A DNA stretch of 64,000 nucleotides from Ruania albidiflava DSM 18029 (GCF_000421225.1 NZ_ATWL01000001.1:310001-374000); one strand, 5' to 3'; shown: positions 21,841 to 30,578, numbered from the stretch's first letter. The notes: generated from the letters alone by a model not told the origin. Program-made: numbers and translations.

Positions 21841-22596
21841 TCACGCCAGACGGCGAAGGCGGCCTTCGTAGGCGTCCTCTAGTACACGGTTGTGCTCATC
21901 ACCTCCTGGCCGGTTCGCCGAGATGTACAGCGGTGGTTCCTTGTCCGCGGCGAGCAGCCGTTCCACCACGCCCAGGGTGAGCACCTGGGCGATGTAGGCC
22001 GCGGTCAGTGACGACACCGCACCGGCGCCGTAGTCGTCGCCGAGCGTCAGCGTGGTGTCACCGTAGGGGGCGAGGTTGTCGATCACCACGTCGGCCACGT
22101 CTGCCAGCCGCTTGCCGCTGGGGTGCTTCGCGCTGACCGCTCGGGTGTGCTCCAGGCTGGTGACTGCGATGATCTTGTGCCCGCGCTCCGCCACTGCCAG
22201 GGCCAGGCCCACGACCGAGCCGTTCACCCCGGAGTTGGACGCGATAACGAACACGTCCTCCGGTGCGATCTGGGCTGTGGCGAGCAGCTCGTCGACCACA
22301 CCGGGGTCCCGCTCCAGCTCCGACCCGCGCAGGTCGGCCACGTCCCGGTCGCCGAGCAGCGCCAGGTCGGACAGGGCGAGCTTGCTGGTCGGGATCAGCC
22401 CGCCGGCGCGGCCGGCCACCTCCATCGCGAACGCCTGGGAGTGCCCGGTGCCAAACGCCTGGATCACGCCGCCTGCCTCGATGGCGGTGGTGAGCAGGTC
22501 CACCGCCTCGTCGTACTCCCCCGCGGCGGCACGCTGAGCGAGCGTGCCCAGCCGGCGGGTGGTCTCGGTGAGGAACTCGGGGGCCGAGGTGATCAT
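21841..22596 (-). CDS. SIS domain (phospho)sugar isomerase-like protein
   Basis: 251 residues, one sugar-isomerase domain of the SIS_2 type, with the phosphosugar loop FGTGHSQAFAMEVAGRAGG (about residues 46-64) and SNSGVNGSVVGLALAVAERG. It resembles the UPF0309 subgroup rather than the longer MurQ etherase. A role as an isomerase, deaminase or etherase on a phosphorylated amino sugar is possible. ATG at 22596, 16 nt after the RpiR stop, so the two are probably co-transcribed. Confidence 0.82.
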   Translation of the reverse strand: MITSAPEFLTETTRRLGTLAQRAAAGEYDEAVDLLTTAIEAGGVIQAFGTGHSQAFAMEVAGRAGGLIPTSKLALSDLALLGDRDVADLRGSELERDPGVVDELLATAQIAPEDVFVIASNSGVNGSVVGLALAVAERGHKIIAVTSLEHTRAVSAKHPSGKRLADVADVVIDNLAPYGDTTLTLGDDYGAGAVSSLTAAYIAQVLTLGVVERLLAADKEPPLYISANRPGGDEHNRVLEDAYEGRLRRLA

Positions 22597-22612
22597 GGGG
22601 GTGTCTGTCCTT

Positions 22613-23512
22613 TCAGTCGGCGCGGCGGTGGCCGGCGACAGCGTCCGCGGACGCCGCGATCCGGGCGACCGTGTCGGCGTAGTCGTGCTGGGCGACGAGC
22701 AGGTAGAGGAGGTCGAGGACGAACAGCTGGGCGTGCTTGGCGGACAGGTCCGCCGGGTGCAGGTACCGGTCCGGGACGGAGGCGAGCAGGTAGGCGTCCG
22801 CGAGCTGGGCCAAGGGTGCGGTGGCCAAGCTGGTGATGGCGACCGTATAAGCACCGGAGGCCTTCGCCTTGGCCAGCATCTCGATGGTCTCCTTGGTGCG
22901 GCCGCTGTGCGAGATGCCGATCGCGACCGACCGCTCCGGGAGGATCGAGGCGCTCGCCAGACCTGCGTGCACATCTCCCCAGGCGTGCGCGTTCACCCCG
23001 ATCCGGTACAGCCGGCTCATCATCTCCTCGGCCATCGCCGCACTCCCACCGGTGCCGTAGATGTCCAGGTGCGTGCCGGTCGCCATCTGTTCGGCGACCT
23101 GCGCGCAGACAGCCAGGTCCAGCACGCTCGCGGTCGCACGCAGCGAGCGGATGTGGGCGTTCAGCAGGGTGCGGGAGACGTCCTCGGGGCTGTCCTTCGG
23201 GTCGAGGGTGCGGCTCATCTCCGCCCGCCACCGGTCGTCCTCGGCGGCTCCTCTGCCGGAGTCGGTGGCCACGCCGACACGGAACTGCACGTATCCGGGG
23301 TAGCCCAGCTGGCGGCAGAACCGGGTGACGGTGGCCGCGGACGTGCCAGCACGGTCGGCGAGCTCGGTGATGGACAGCTCCAGCGGCGCCGACGGGTCAT
23401 CGAGCAGCACCTCGGCGATCTTCACCATCGCCGAGGACATCAGCGGGAGGTTGGCATGGATGCGCTCGGTCACCCGCAGAGCCCCTTCTGAGGCCGGAGG
23501 CGCACCCACCAT
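22613..23512 (-). CDS. MurR/RpiR family transcriptional regulator
   Basis: 299 residues: N-terminal RpiR helix-turn-helix (SITELADRAGTSAATVTRFC, about residues 45-64) and a C-terminal SIS ligand-binding domain (DIYGTGGSAAMAEEMMSRL, GISHSGRTKETIEML). Such proteins sense phosphosugars such as MurNAc-6-P or GlcN-6-P. The ATG at 23512 has an AGAGGG ribosome-binding site; a GTG further up at 23563 is less likely because it would place the operator inside the gene. It probably regulates its own operon and the divergent kinase. Confidence 0.9.
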   Translation of the reverse strand: MVGAPPASEGALRVTERIHANLPLMSSAMVKIAEVLLDDPSAPLELSITELADRAGTSAATVTRFCRQLGYPGYVQFRVGVATDSGRGAAEDDRWRAEMSRTLDPKDSPEDVSRTLLNAHIRSLRATASVLDLAVCAQVAEQMATGTHLDIYGTGGSAAMAEEMMSRLYRIGVNAHAWGDVHAGLASASILPERSVAIGISHSGRTKETIEMLAKAKASGAYTVAITSLATAPLAQLADAYLLASVPDRYLHPADLSAKHAQLFVLDLLYLLVAQHDYADTVARIAASADAVAGHRRAD

Positions 23513-23544
23513 GGTGAAAATCCCTCTCACGTCTTTGTCGATCT

Positions 23545-23559
23545 GAATGAAAGGTATTC
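23545..23559. promoter_or_regulatory. candidate RpiR operator between rpiR and kinase genes
   Basis: A GAAT-N7-ATTC inverted repeat (GAATGAAAGGTATTC) sits in the 86-nt divergent intergenic region, which is clearly richer in A and T than its surroundings. GAA/TTC-type half-sites fit the palindromes described for several MurR/RpiR proteins. Binding here could control both directions. Confidence 0.4.
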
Positions 23560-23598
23560 TCACGGTAGGTTCTCGTCAACCGATCGAGGGAAATCGTG

Positions 23599-24582
23599 AT
23601 GTTGCGTTATCTAGGCGTGGATGCCGGGGGCACCTCCACCCGCGCCGTGCTGGTCGGTGCGGACGGGACCTGCCTGGGTCTGGGGCGCGCTGGGAGCGGA
23701 AACCCGGTCTCCTCCGGGCCCGATCTCGCCGCCGCCCAGGTGCTCGCTGCCTCGCTCCAGGCAGTCGCGGCTGCCGGCGTACGGCCGACCGAGGTGACGG
23801 GGGCGGTCGCGGCGATGGCCGGCGCGCGAGTGCTGGCAGAACCGGGGTGGCTGAACGAGGCCTGCCACGCCGGGGGGCTGCCGGTGACGTTCCAGCTGGA
23901 GTCGGACCTGCACGCGGCGTTCTGCTCCGCTTCCCCGGCACCGGCGGGCTACGCGCTGGTCGCCGGCACCGGGGCGATCGCGCTGCGCGTAGCAGCCAAC
24001 GAGGTGGACCTGGTCAGTGACGGCATCGGCTGGCTGCTCGGCGACGCCGGATCGGGGTTCTGGATCGGGCGGGAGGTGGCCCGGGCCGGCCTGGCCGCCC
24101 TGGATGGTCGCACACCGCCCACAGCGCTCAGTCGCTTGCTGCTCACGCATCTCGGTCTGGATCCGGACCCGGTCGGACTGATCGAGGGCCGGTCCCGCAG
24201 CGTGCAGGACGCTGTGGACGTGCTGTACCGGTGGCGGCCGGTAGAGCTGGCCGCTCTGGCCCCGCTGGCGTTCGCCGCGACTGGGGATCCGGCGGCCGAC
24301 CGGATCCTTGCCGAGGCGGCAGATGCGTTGGCCACGACGCTCGGTGCGGTGCGCACCCCGCAGTTGACCGGTCCGTTGGTGCTCGCCGGTAGCGTGCTCA
24401 CCCGGCAACCAACGATGGCCGAACGGGTGCACGCACTGGCCGGCGGCTTCGACGACCCCGTGTTCACCGATGACGGTCTCGTCGGTGCCGCGAGCCTCGC
24501 TCTGCGCAGGCACGGGGTGGACGTGGACCGCCCGGTCTTCGACCGGCTGACCGCCACGATCGGCGCCGCCCGCACCAGCTGA
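23599..24582 (+). CDS. BadF/BadG/BcrA/BcrD-type ATPase, probable N-acetylglucosamine kinase
   Basis: 327 residues of the ASKHA superfamily: phosphate-1 motif YLGVDAGGTSTRAVLVG (residues 4-20), phosphate-2 VAGTGAIALRV and SDGIGWLLGDAGSGFWIGR, and adenosine motif PLVLAGSVLT. The order matches N-acetylglucosamine kinase (NAGK) rather than benzoyl-CoA reductase activators, which need iron-sulfur cysteines absent here. With an amino-sugar importer and SIS protein next door, phosphorylation of imported GlcNAc or MurNAc is the likely job. GAGGG precedes the GTG-ATG pair at 23596/23599. Confidence 0.85.
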   Translation: MLRYLGVDAGGTSTRAVLVGADGTCLGLGRAGSGNPVSSGPDLAAAQVLAASLQAVAAAGVRPTEVTGAVAAMAGARVLAEPGWLNEACHAGGLPVTFQLESDLHAAFCSASPAPAGYALVAGTGAIALRVAANEVDLVSDGIGWLLGDAGSGFWIGREVARAGLAALDGRTPPTALSRLLLTHLGLDPDPVGLIEGRSRSVQDAVDVLYRWRPVELAALAPLAFAATGDPAADRILAEAADALATTLGAVRTPQLTGPLVLAGSVLTRQPTMAERVHALAGGFDDPVFTDDGLVGAASLALRRHGVDVDRPVFDRLTATIGAARTS

Positions 24583-24595
24583 CCGCGGCAGAGCG

Positions 24596-26680
24596 TCAGG
24601 CGGTGGCCTCGGTCATCTGCCGCAGCTCCTTCTTCAGGTCGGCGATCTCGTCCCGCAGCCGGGCCGCGAGCTCGAACTGCAGCTCCTCGGCGGCGACGTG
24701 CATCTGGTCGGACAGCTCCTGGATGAGCTCGGCGAGGTCGCTGGCCGCTGCGCCGGCCAGCTTCTCCCGGGTGGAGGTCGGCGTGGGCGCCGCGCCCTTC
24801 TTGCCGGGCTGGCGGTACCCACCGGCGAGCAGCTCCTTGGTGTCCACGTCCTCCCGGCTGAGCATGTCGGTGATGTCCCCGATCCGCTTGCGCAACGGGG
24901 TGGGGTCGATGCCGTGCTCGGCGTTGTAGGCGAGCTGCTTCTCCCGGCGCCGGTTCGTCTCCTCGATCGCCTGCTGCATGGCTGCGGTGACCGAGTCGGC
25001 ATACATGTGCACCTGACCAGAGACGTTCCGCGCAGCACGGCCGATCGTCTGGATGAGCGAGGTGCCCGAACGCAGGAAGCCCTCCTTGTCCGCGTCCAGG
25101 ATGCTCACCAGGGATACTTCCGGCAGGTCCAGACCCTCACGCAGCAGGTTGATCCCGACCAGGACGTCGAAGGCGCCGGTACGCAGCTCCCGGAGCAGCT
25201 CTACCCGCCGCAGCGTGTCCACCTCGGAGTGCAGGTAGCGCACCTGCACCCCGCGCTCCAGCAGGTAGTCGGTGAGGTCCTCGGCCATCTTCTTCGTCAG
25301 GGTGGTGACCAGCACCCGTTCGCTCTTGCTGGTGCGCTCGGTGATCTCGGCGAGCAGGTCGTCGATCTGTCCTTGGGTCGGCTTGACGACGACCTCGGGA
25401 TCGACCAGGCCGGTGGGGCGGATGATCTGCTCCACCACCCCGTCGGACTGGGAGAGCTCGTAGTCGCCGGGGGTGGCGGACAGGTACACGGTCTGGCCGA
25501 TGCGCTCGAGGAACTCCTCCCAGCGCAACGGCCGGTTGTCCATCGCGCTGGGTAGCCGGAAGCCGTGCTCCACCAGGGTGCGCTTGCGGGACATGTCCCC
25601 CTCGTACATCGCGCCGATCTGCGGCACGGTCACGTGCGACTCGTCGATCACCAGCAGGAAGTCCTCGGGGAAGAAGTCCAGCAGGGTGTTCGGTGCCGAA
25701 CCCGGGTCACGGCCGTCGATGTGCCGGGAGTAGTTCTCGATCCCGGAGCAGGAACCGATCTCGCGCATCATCTCGATGTCGTAGGTGGTGCGCATCCGCA
25801 GCCGCTGCGCCTCGAGCAGCTTGTTGCCCCGCTCCAGCTCCGCCAGTCGCTCACCGAGCTCGTCCTCGATGGTGCCGATCGCCCGTTCCATGCGTTCCGG
25901 GCCGGCCACGTAGTGCGTGGCGGGGAAGAGGAAGATCTCCTCCTCCGAGCGCAGCACCTCTCCGGTGATCGGGTGCAACGTGGCCAGGCTCTCGATCTCG
26001 TCGCCGAACATCTCGATCCGCACCGCGAGCTCCTCGTACACCGGGATGATCTCCACCGTGTCCCCGCGCACGCGGAACGTGCCGCGGGTGAAGGCCATGT
26101 CGTTGCGGGTGTACTGCATGGTGACGAACTGGCGGAGCAGGTCGTCCCGGTCGATCTGGTCACCGACGCGCAGCGGCACCATCCGGTCGACGTACTCCTG
26201 GGGGGTGCCCAGACCGTAGATGCAGGACACCGAGGCGACCACGACCACGTCCCGCCGGGTGAGCAGGCTGTTCGTGGCGGAGTGCCGCAGCCGCTCCACC
26301 TCGTCGTTGATCGAGGAGTCCTTCTCGATGTAGGTGTCCGTCTGCGGGACGTAGGCCTCAGGCTGGTAGTAGTCGTAGTAGGAGACGAAGTACTCGACCG
26401 CATTGTTCGGCAGCAGCTCGCGGAACTCGTTGGCGAGCTGGGCGGCGAGGGTCTTGTTCGGGGCCATCACGAGCGTGGGCCGCTGCACCTGCTCGATCAA
26501 CCACGCCGTGGTGGCGGACTTCCCGGTACCGGTCGCACCGAGCAGCACGATGTCCTTCTCCCCCGCCTGCAGCCGCGCGGTGAGCTCGGCGATGGCGGTG
26601 GGCTGGTCGCCGGCCGGCTGGTACTCGGAGACCACCTCGAGCGGTGCGACGGTCCGCTGCAGGTCTGTCACTGGGCGCAT
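24596..26680 (-). CDS. uvrB: excinuclease ABC subunit UvrB
   Basis: 694 residues. DNA-damage verification helicase-like subunit of nucleotide excision repair. Walker [15 protein letters not shown], the beta-hairpin region ([20 protein letters not shown]), Walker B-type [15 protein letters not shown], helicase motifs ([31 protein letters not shown]-type region) and the C-terminal UVR motif ([21 protein letters not shown]) are complete. The ATG at 26680 lies 7 nt after a TACCGT -10 box, so a leaderless start there is preferred to the ORF start at 26704. Confidence 0.97.
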   Translation of the reverse strand: MRPVTDLQRTVAPLEVVSEYQPAGDQPTAIAELTARLQAGEKDIVLLGATGTGKSATTAWLIEQVQRPTLVMAPNKTLAAQLANEFRELLPNNAVEYFVSYYDYYQPEAYVPQTDTYIEKDSSINDEVERLRHSATNSLLTRRDVVVVASVSCIYGLGTPQEYVDRMVPLRVGDQIDRDDLLRQFVTMQYTRNDMAFTRGTFRVRGDTVEIIPVYEELAVRIEMFGDEIESLATLHPITGEVLRSEEEIFLFPATHYVAGPERMERAIGTIEDELGERLAELERGNKLLEAQRLRMRTTYDIEMMREIGSCSGIENYSRHIDGRDPGSAPNTLLDFFPEDFLLVIDESHVTVPQIGAMYEGDMSRKRTLVEHGFRLPSAMDNRPLRWEEFLERIGQTVYLSATPGDYELSQSDGVVEQIIRPTGLVDPEVVVKPTQGQIDDLLAEITERTSKSERVLVTTLTKKMAEDLTDYLLERGVQVRYLHSEVDTLRRVELLRELRTGAFDVLVGINLLREGLDLPEVSLVSILDADKEGFLRSGTSLIQTIGRAARNVSGQVHMYADSVTAAMQQAIEETNRRREKQLAYNAEHGIDPTPLRKRIGDITDMLSREDVDTKELLAGGYRQPGKKGAAPTPTSTREKLAGAAASDLAELIQELSDQMHVAAEELQFELAARLRDEIADLKKELRQMTEATA

Positions 26681-26687
26681 AGGTTCT

Positions 26688-26693
26688 ACGGTA
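26688..26693 (-). promoter_or_regulatory. -10 box of uvrB
   Basis: TACCGT on the minus strand ends 7 nt before the uvrB ATG, with no ribosome-binding sequence between, consistent with a leaderless transcript. No LexA-like palindrome is evident here, unlike uvrA. Confidence 0.5.
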
Positions 26694-26780
26694 CGCGCCG
26701 GCACCGACAGCGAAGGAGTGAGCGAAGCGAGCCCGGCACGCTGGCGGCAACCACCCCCTCGTCCCCTTCCGGTGATGCAG

Positions 26781-26809
26781 CACTACTTGACGATGATCGT
26801 CAAGTAGTG
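26781..26809. promoter_or_regulatory. 29-bp perfect palindrome in the promoter of the HTH/hydrolase cassette
   Basis: Arms CACTACTTGACGAT and ATCGTCAAGTAGTG flank a single central G; all 14 pairs match. The arm contains TTGACG (26787-26792), a consensus -35 hexamer, and the palindrome fills the 17-nt spacer exactly up to a GATGGT -10-like hexamer (26810-26815), which ends 6 nt before the ATG at 26822. A dimeric repressor bound here would cover the core promoter. The product of the next gene, an HTH protein, is the obvious candidate. Confidence 0.75.
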
Positions 26810-26821
26810 GATGGTGGCCGG

Positions 26822-27289
26822 ATGAGTGATGACCGGACCGGCCTGGCGGACGAGCTCTGCACCCTCGTCGACCGTCGGTTGGTGGACCCCTTGGAGATCC
26901 TGCTCGATTCGCCGGAGCTCCTGACCCTCCTTCGCGAACACGTGGCCGCGCAGGTCGGAGAATGGGCCCACGATCTCCTGGGTCACGATCCCGCCGCGGC
27001 GATGAGCACTGCCAGCCGGCTGCTCGCCGCGCTCTTCGACGGTGACGACTTCTCGCCACCGACCGCGTGGTGGCAGAGCGCCTTCGGCCAGATCGTGGCA
27101 CGGCGAATCGGTTACCCGGGACGCTCGGCGCTGTCCGGTGTCCAGGCTGCAGCGATGCTCGGCATCAGTCGCCAGGGAGTGCACGACCTGGTCCGGCGGG
27201 GAAAGCTCGGGACCGACGAGGATGGTCGGATCCTGACCGCCTCCGTACAGGAGCGTCTGGCACCGAGCGGGCACGAGGTGGCCGGCTGA
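26822..27289 (+). CDS. HTH domain protein, probable autoregulator
   Basis: 155 residues. The N-terminal ~110 residues are helical with no family I recognise; the C-terminal part (LSGVQAAAMLGISRQGVHDLVRRGKLGTDEDGRILTAS in outline) is an excisionase/MerR-like helix-turn-helix with a short wing. The ATG at 26822 has no Shine-Dalgarno sequence and lies 6 nt after a -10-like hexamer, suggesting a leaderless mRNA. It is coupled (TGATG) to an alpha/beta hydrolase. Possible roles are a repressor responding to the hydrolase substrate, or an antitoxin-like DNA-binding partner; there is no direct evidence for either. Confidence 0.75.
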   Translation: MSDDRTGLADELCTLVDRRLVDPLEILLDSPELLTLLREHVAAQVGEWAHDLLGHDPAAAMSTASRLLAALFDGDDFSPPTAWWQSAFGQIVARRIGYPGRSALSGVQAAAMLGISRQGVHDLVRRGKLGTDEDGRILTASVQERLAPSGHEVAG

Positions 27290-28011
27290 TGCTCGCACTC
27301 CACGACTTCGGCGGCAGTGGGCGAGAGCTCCTGCTGCTGCACGGGACCGGCGGCGCGAGCGGCGATTGGGCGGGCGTCGCCGAGCATCTCGTCCACGACT
27401 TCCACGTCGTCGCCGTGGACCTACCCGGCCATGGCGGATCGCCAGCGCCTGCGCAGTGGAGCTTCGCTGAGGCCCTCGCCGAACTCGCAGAGATCGGCCT
27501 CGACCGACCGGTGGTGGCGGGCATGTCGCTCGGTGGGATGCTGGCGGTGCACTGGGGAGTGCGCCATCAGGACTGCCCCGCCGTCGTGAGCTTCGACGGC
27601 CACCGGTCCCCGGTGACGGCGCTGGCCAACTACCGGGGCCTGACCGCGGACCACGCCGCGATCCGGCGGGCCGAGCTGAAGGCGTCGTTCGATGCCATGC
27701 TGTCGATGTTCCCCGCGCAGCGCACGATGTTCGAGCAGATCGGTGCGGCGATGGCCGCGGACGACGTGGTCCCGGCATTGGCAGAGCTGAGGGTGCCGAC
27801 CACGATGGTCGTCTCTACCCTCGACCTTCCGGGTACCGGGATGCACCGCGAACTCATGGCCGCGTTCCGGGCTGGTCTGGACGCGGACCTGCGACGGGCC
27901 GCGAACTCGAACGACCGTCTGCAGATCGCCGCACTCCCGACGACTCATGCCATGCACCTCGAAGCGCCGCAGGAGATGGCCGGTATCATCCGCGCTGCAG
28001 CTGGCGGATGA
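27289..28011 (+). CDS. alpha/beta fold hydrolase
   Basis: 240 residues. The oxyanion strand LLLLHGTGGASGDW (about residues 14-27), nucleophile elbow VVAGMSLGGML (Ser about 84), and C-terminal TTHAMHLEAP (catalytic His) give a full Ser-Asp-His hydrolase. The substrate is unknown. Its ATG overlaps the stop of the HTH gene by one base, so stoichiometric coupled expression is likely. Confidence 0.87.
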   Translation: MLALHDFGGSGRELLLLHGTGGASGDWAGVAEHLVHDFHVVAVDLPGHGGSPAPAQWSFAEALAELAEIGLDRPVVAGMSLGGMLAVHWGVRHQDCPAVVSFDGHRSPVTALANYRGLTADHAAIRRAELKASFDAMLSMFPAQRTMFEQIGAAMAADDVVPALAELRVPTTMVVSTLDLPGTGMHRELMAAFRAGLDADLRRAANSNDRLQIAALPTTHAMHLEAPQEMAGIIRAAAGG

Positions 28012-28084
28012 GCGAGGGGTGCACAGCCGACCACCGGCTGATCCCCCGCAACAGCGCACCGGTCGATGCGGTACAACTCCTGTC

Positions 28085-28771
28085 ATGTCCACTGTGCACC
28101 CGCCCGAGCTTCCCATCGACCCTGCTGCCGTCATCTGGTCCGTGCCCACCTCGGAGCTGCCCGGGGCGCTCACCGGGCGGCCGTTGCTGGTGCTGCTGCA
28201 CGGCTACGGTTCGCACGAGCGGGACCTGATGGCGCTGGCCGAGCACCTGCCCACCGGTCCGGTCGTCGCCAGCCTGCGCGCACCGCTGCCGGCCGGGCCG
28301 GGGTACGCGTGGTTCCCGATCACCGATCCGGCCCGTGCCGGCGACCCGGACCTGGACCTGGCGAACGCGGCCACCACCGGCGTGATGCACTGGCTGGAGG
28401 AGACCCAGGCGCTGACCCGGACCTCCGGGCCGGTGGGGCTGCTCGGCTTCTCCCAGGGTGGGGCGATGGTCACCCATCTGCTGCGGCACCACCCGGAGCT
28501 GTTCGCCTGCGGGGTGGTGCTGTCCGGGTTCACCGTGCCGGGCCTGGTCGGCGGGGACGAGGCGCTCGCGCAGATCGCCCCACCGGTGTACTGGGGCCGC
28601 GGGCTGGCGGACCCGCTGATCGGTCCGGGCGCCATCGAGCGCACCGAGCGGTTCCTGGACCGGCACACCACGCTCACGGCCAGGTCGTTCGCCGGGCTGG
28701 GCCACGGTGTGGCCGCCGAGGAGCTGATCGAGGTGGCCACGTTCCTGCGCACCCACCTGATCCCCTCCTGA
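28085..28771 (+). CDS. carboxylesterase/phospholipase-type alpha/beta hydrolase
   Basis: 228 residues, the short esterase family (abhydrolase_2). LLVLLHGYGSHERDLMALAEHL supplies the oxyanion region, GLLGFSQGGAMVTHLLR the nucleophile elbow (Ser about 120), the Asp is probably in WGRGLADPLI, and the His in FAGLGHGVAAEEL. Family members hydrolyse short-chain esters or lysophospholipids. It is preceded by GTACAAC 7 nt before the ATG and no Shine-Dalgarno, so probably transcribed separately from the hydrolase 73 nt upstream. Confidence 0.88.
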   Translation: MSTVHPPELPIDPAAVIWSVPTSELPGALTGRPLLVLLHGYGSHERDLMALAEHLPTGPVVASLRAPLPAGPGYAWFPITDPARAGDPDLDLANAATTGVMHWLEETQALTRTSGPVGLLGFSQGGAMVTHLLRHHPELFACGVVLSGFTVPGLVGGDEALAQIAPPVYWGRGLADPLIGPGAIERTERFLDRHTTLTARSFAGLGHGVAAEELIEVATFLRTHLIPS

Positions 28772-28779
28772 GGCGCGGC

Positions 28780-28801
28780 GCGCTGCCCGGCCGGGCAGCG
28801 C
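28780..28801 (+). terminator. 22-nt GC palindrome after the esterase gene
   Basis: GCGCTGCCCGG is followed directly by its reverse complement, ending 30 nt after the esterase stop. With no spare loop bases a hairpin would have to open its central pairs, but a stem of 8-9 GC pairs remains. It is placed as a terminator would be; a protein-binding palindrome for the next gene is the alternative. Confidence 0.5.
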
Positions 28802-28895
28802 CGTCGACCATCGCCAGGGCACCGACGATGCACCGGCGCCCGGCAGCAGGCAGGATAGGACAGGTACACGATTCCCGACACAGTTGGAGACCGCT

Positions 28896-29330
28896 ATGCC
28901 TACTCCCGTCACCAGCAGCGCCAACGGCACCTGGTCCGGAGACCTCACCTCCGGTTCCGGCCAGACCACCCTGTCCACCTCCGGCCTCGGCACGTTCGAC
29001 GTGAACTGGAAGGCCCGGACGGAGCCGGGTGCGGGCACCACGAACCCGGAGGAGCTGATCGCCGCCGCGCACGCCGCCTGCTACTCGATGGCGCTGTCCA
29101 ACGAGCTCGCCTCGAACGGCACCACGCCGGAGTCGGTGCACACCACGGCGGACGTGACGTTCGTGGCCGGCACCGGCATCACCGGCATCCACCTGACCAC
29201 CGTCGCCTCGGTGCCAGGCATCTTGGCAGAGGACTTCGCCCGGATCGCCGAGGGCGCCAAGGACGGGTGCCCGGTGTCGGCGGCGCTGAAGGCCACCCCG
29301 ATCACGCTGGACGCCACGCTGCAGGGCTAG
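28896..29330 (+). CDS. OsmC family peroxiredoxin
   Basis: 144 residues, typical OsmC size. Redox cysteines sit in AAAHAACYSMALS (about residue 63) and EGAKDGCPVSAALKA (about residue 128), with TNPEELIAAAHA before the first. OsmC proteins reduce organic and inorganic peroxides. ATG at 28896 with GGAG 6 nt upstream of the start context (an ATG is absent earlier; a frame opening at 28884 is discounted). It is distinct from the OsmC-like gene at 9866, which is longer and differently spaced, so the two are not recent duplicates. Confidence 0.92.
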   Translation: MPTPVTSSANGTWSGDLTSGSGQTTLSTSGLGTFDVNWKARTEPGAGTTNPEELIAAAHAACYSMALSNELASNGTTPESVHTTADVTFVAGTGITGIHLTTVASVPGILAEDFARIAEGAKDGCPVSAALKATPITLDATLQG

Positions 29331-29355
29331 CCCAGTCTGCGGACGGCCGGGCCGC

Positions 29356-30564
29356 TCAGGGCTGCGGTGGGGCCCAGCCGGTGCGTTCGGCCCAGGCCTG
29401 GATCTGCGGCCACACCTGGTCGAACCAGGGTTCCTTGGCAGCGGCGTAGTCCCGGGTGCTGCCGGTGGTGGCAACCAGGTGCTCCTTGACCTGCTGATAG
29501 GCCGCCCGGGCCCCGGCGTCGTTGCGCAGCCAGTCCCGGCAGAGCAGGGCGTAGCGCCAACCGGGGCCGCCGGCCACCCGCACGTGCAGGTTCACCGCAC
29601 GGCCGGGGTCGGCGTTGGCGTGGAACCGCTTGTCCCAGCGGGTACCAGGCTCGGCGAGCCCCGCCTTCGGGCTGTCGTACCAGTGCCCCTCCACCTGCGG
29701 GAAACCTGCAGCCGCGAGAGCGGGAGCGAGACGGTCGGCAGCGGTCAGGTCGGCCACGCCCAGCTGCAGGTCGAGCACGTCCTTGGCCAGCAGACCGGGC
29801 ACGGAGGTGGAGCCGATGTGGTCGGCGGTGAGCACCAGGTCTCCCCCGGCGCGGCGCAGCCGGTCCAGGATCGCCTCCGCCTGCACTGCCCAGCTGCGCG
29901 GACCCTGCGGCGGGCTGGTCAGCTCGGGCCGCTCCGGGCGCGGGGCGCGGCGACCAGCGGCCAGGTTGGCGGCATAGGGGGCGATCCGCTCTCGCCAGAG
30001 CTGGCGCACCTGATCGGTCGCGGCGTCCGGGTCACCGTCGTTGTCGATCCACTCATCGGCCACCTGGGCGCGCTGGGTGTCGTCGGCCTGGGCCGCCATC
30101 CGGGCCTCGATCTGCTCGGCGGTCATCCCCCGGTCCCGTTGCAGCCGCTGTGTGCGGGTGGTCGCGTCCGCCCCGACGACGAGCACCAGGTGGTACTCGG
30201 CCGCCAGGTGGTTCTCCACGATCAGGGGCACGTCGTGCACCACCACGGCGTCATCGGGCAGGTCCGCGAGTCGCGCCCGGGTCTCGGCGCGCACCAACGG
30301 ATGCACGACGGCGTTCAGTCGCCGCAGGGCGTCCTCGTCACCGAACACTCTGCGCGCCAGGGCGGGCCGGTCGAGCCGACTGTCCTTGGTGAGGATGTCG
30401 GGGCCGAACTCAGCCACCACTGCGGCCAGGCCCTCGGTGCCGGGGTCGAGCACGTCCCGGGCGACCTGGTCGGCGTCGATGAGGTGCCCACCGCACTCGG
30501 CGAGGGTCGCGGCGACCGTGGACTTGCCGGCTCCGATGCCACCGGTGAGGCCGAGGTGCAGCAC
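29356..30564 (-). CDS. coaE: dephospho-CoA kinase fused to a GrpB/UPF0157 domain
   Basis: 402 residues. Residues 1-200 are CoaE, the last step of coenzyme A synthesis: P-loop GLTGGIGAGKSTVA (5-18), HLIDADQVARDVL and VHDVPLIVE. Residues about 225-400 are a GrpB/UPF0157 domain, a nucleotidyltransferase-like fold (HIGSTSVPGLLAKDVLDLQ, WDKRFHANADPGRAVNLHV). This fusion is typical of actinobacteria, where the second domain helps fold or regulate CoaE in mycobacteria. GTG start at 30564, 8 nt after a TAGGCT -10 box, so leaderless. Confidence 0.95.
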   Translation of the reverse strand: MLHLGLTGGIGAGKSTVAATLAECGGHLIDADQVARDVLDPGTEGLAAVVAEFGPDILTKDSRLDRPALARRVFGDEDALRRLNAVVHPLVRAETRARLADLPDDAVVVHDVPLIVENHLAAEYHLVLVVGADATTRTQRLQRDRGMTAEQIEARMAAQADDTQRAQVADEWIDNDGDPDAATDQVRQLWRERIAPYAANLAAGRRAPRPERPELTSPPQGPRSWAVQAEAILDRLRRAGGDLVLTADHIGSTSVPGLLAKDVLDLQLGVADLTAADRLAPALAAAGFPQVEGHWYDSPKAGLAEPGTRWDKRFHANADPGRAVNLHVRVAGGPGWRYALLCRDWLRNDAGARAAYQQVKEHLVATTGSTRDYAAAKEPWFDQVWPQIQAWAERTGWAPPQP

Positions 30565-30572
30565 AGTGGCCT

Positions 30573-30578
30573 AGCCTA
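30573..30578 (-). promoter_or_regulatory. -10 box of coaE
   Basis: TAGGCT on the minus strand, 8 nt before the GTG start and without a ribosome-binding site in between. Confidence 0.5.

Noticed and set aside
23596-24582. Activator of an anaerobic 2-hydroxyacyl-CoA dehydratase or benzoyl-CoA reductase
   Set aside because: The BadF/BcrA fold is shared, but the iron-sulfur cysteines of such activators are absent and the neighbours are sugar genes.
28780-28801. Operator for the 28896 osmC gene
   Set aside because: The palindrome lies almost 100 nt from that start and directly after the esterase stop, so a terminator is the simpler reading, though not proven.
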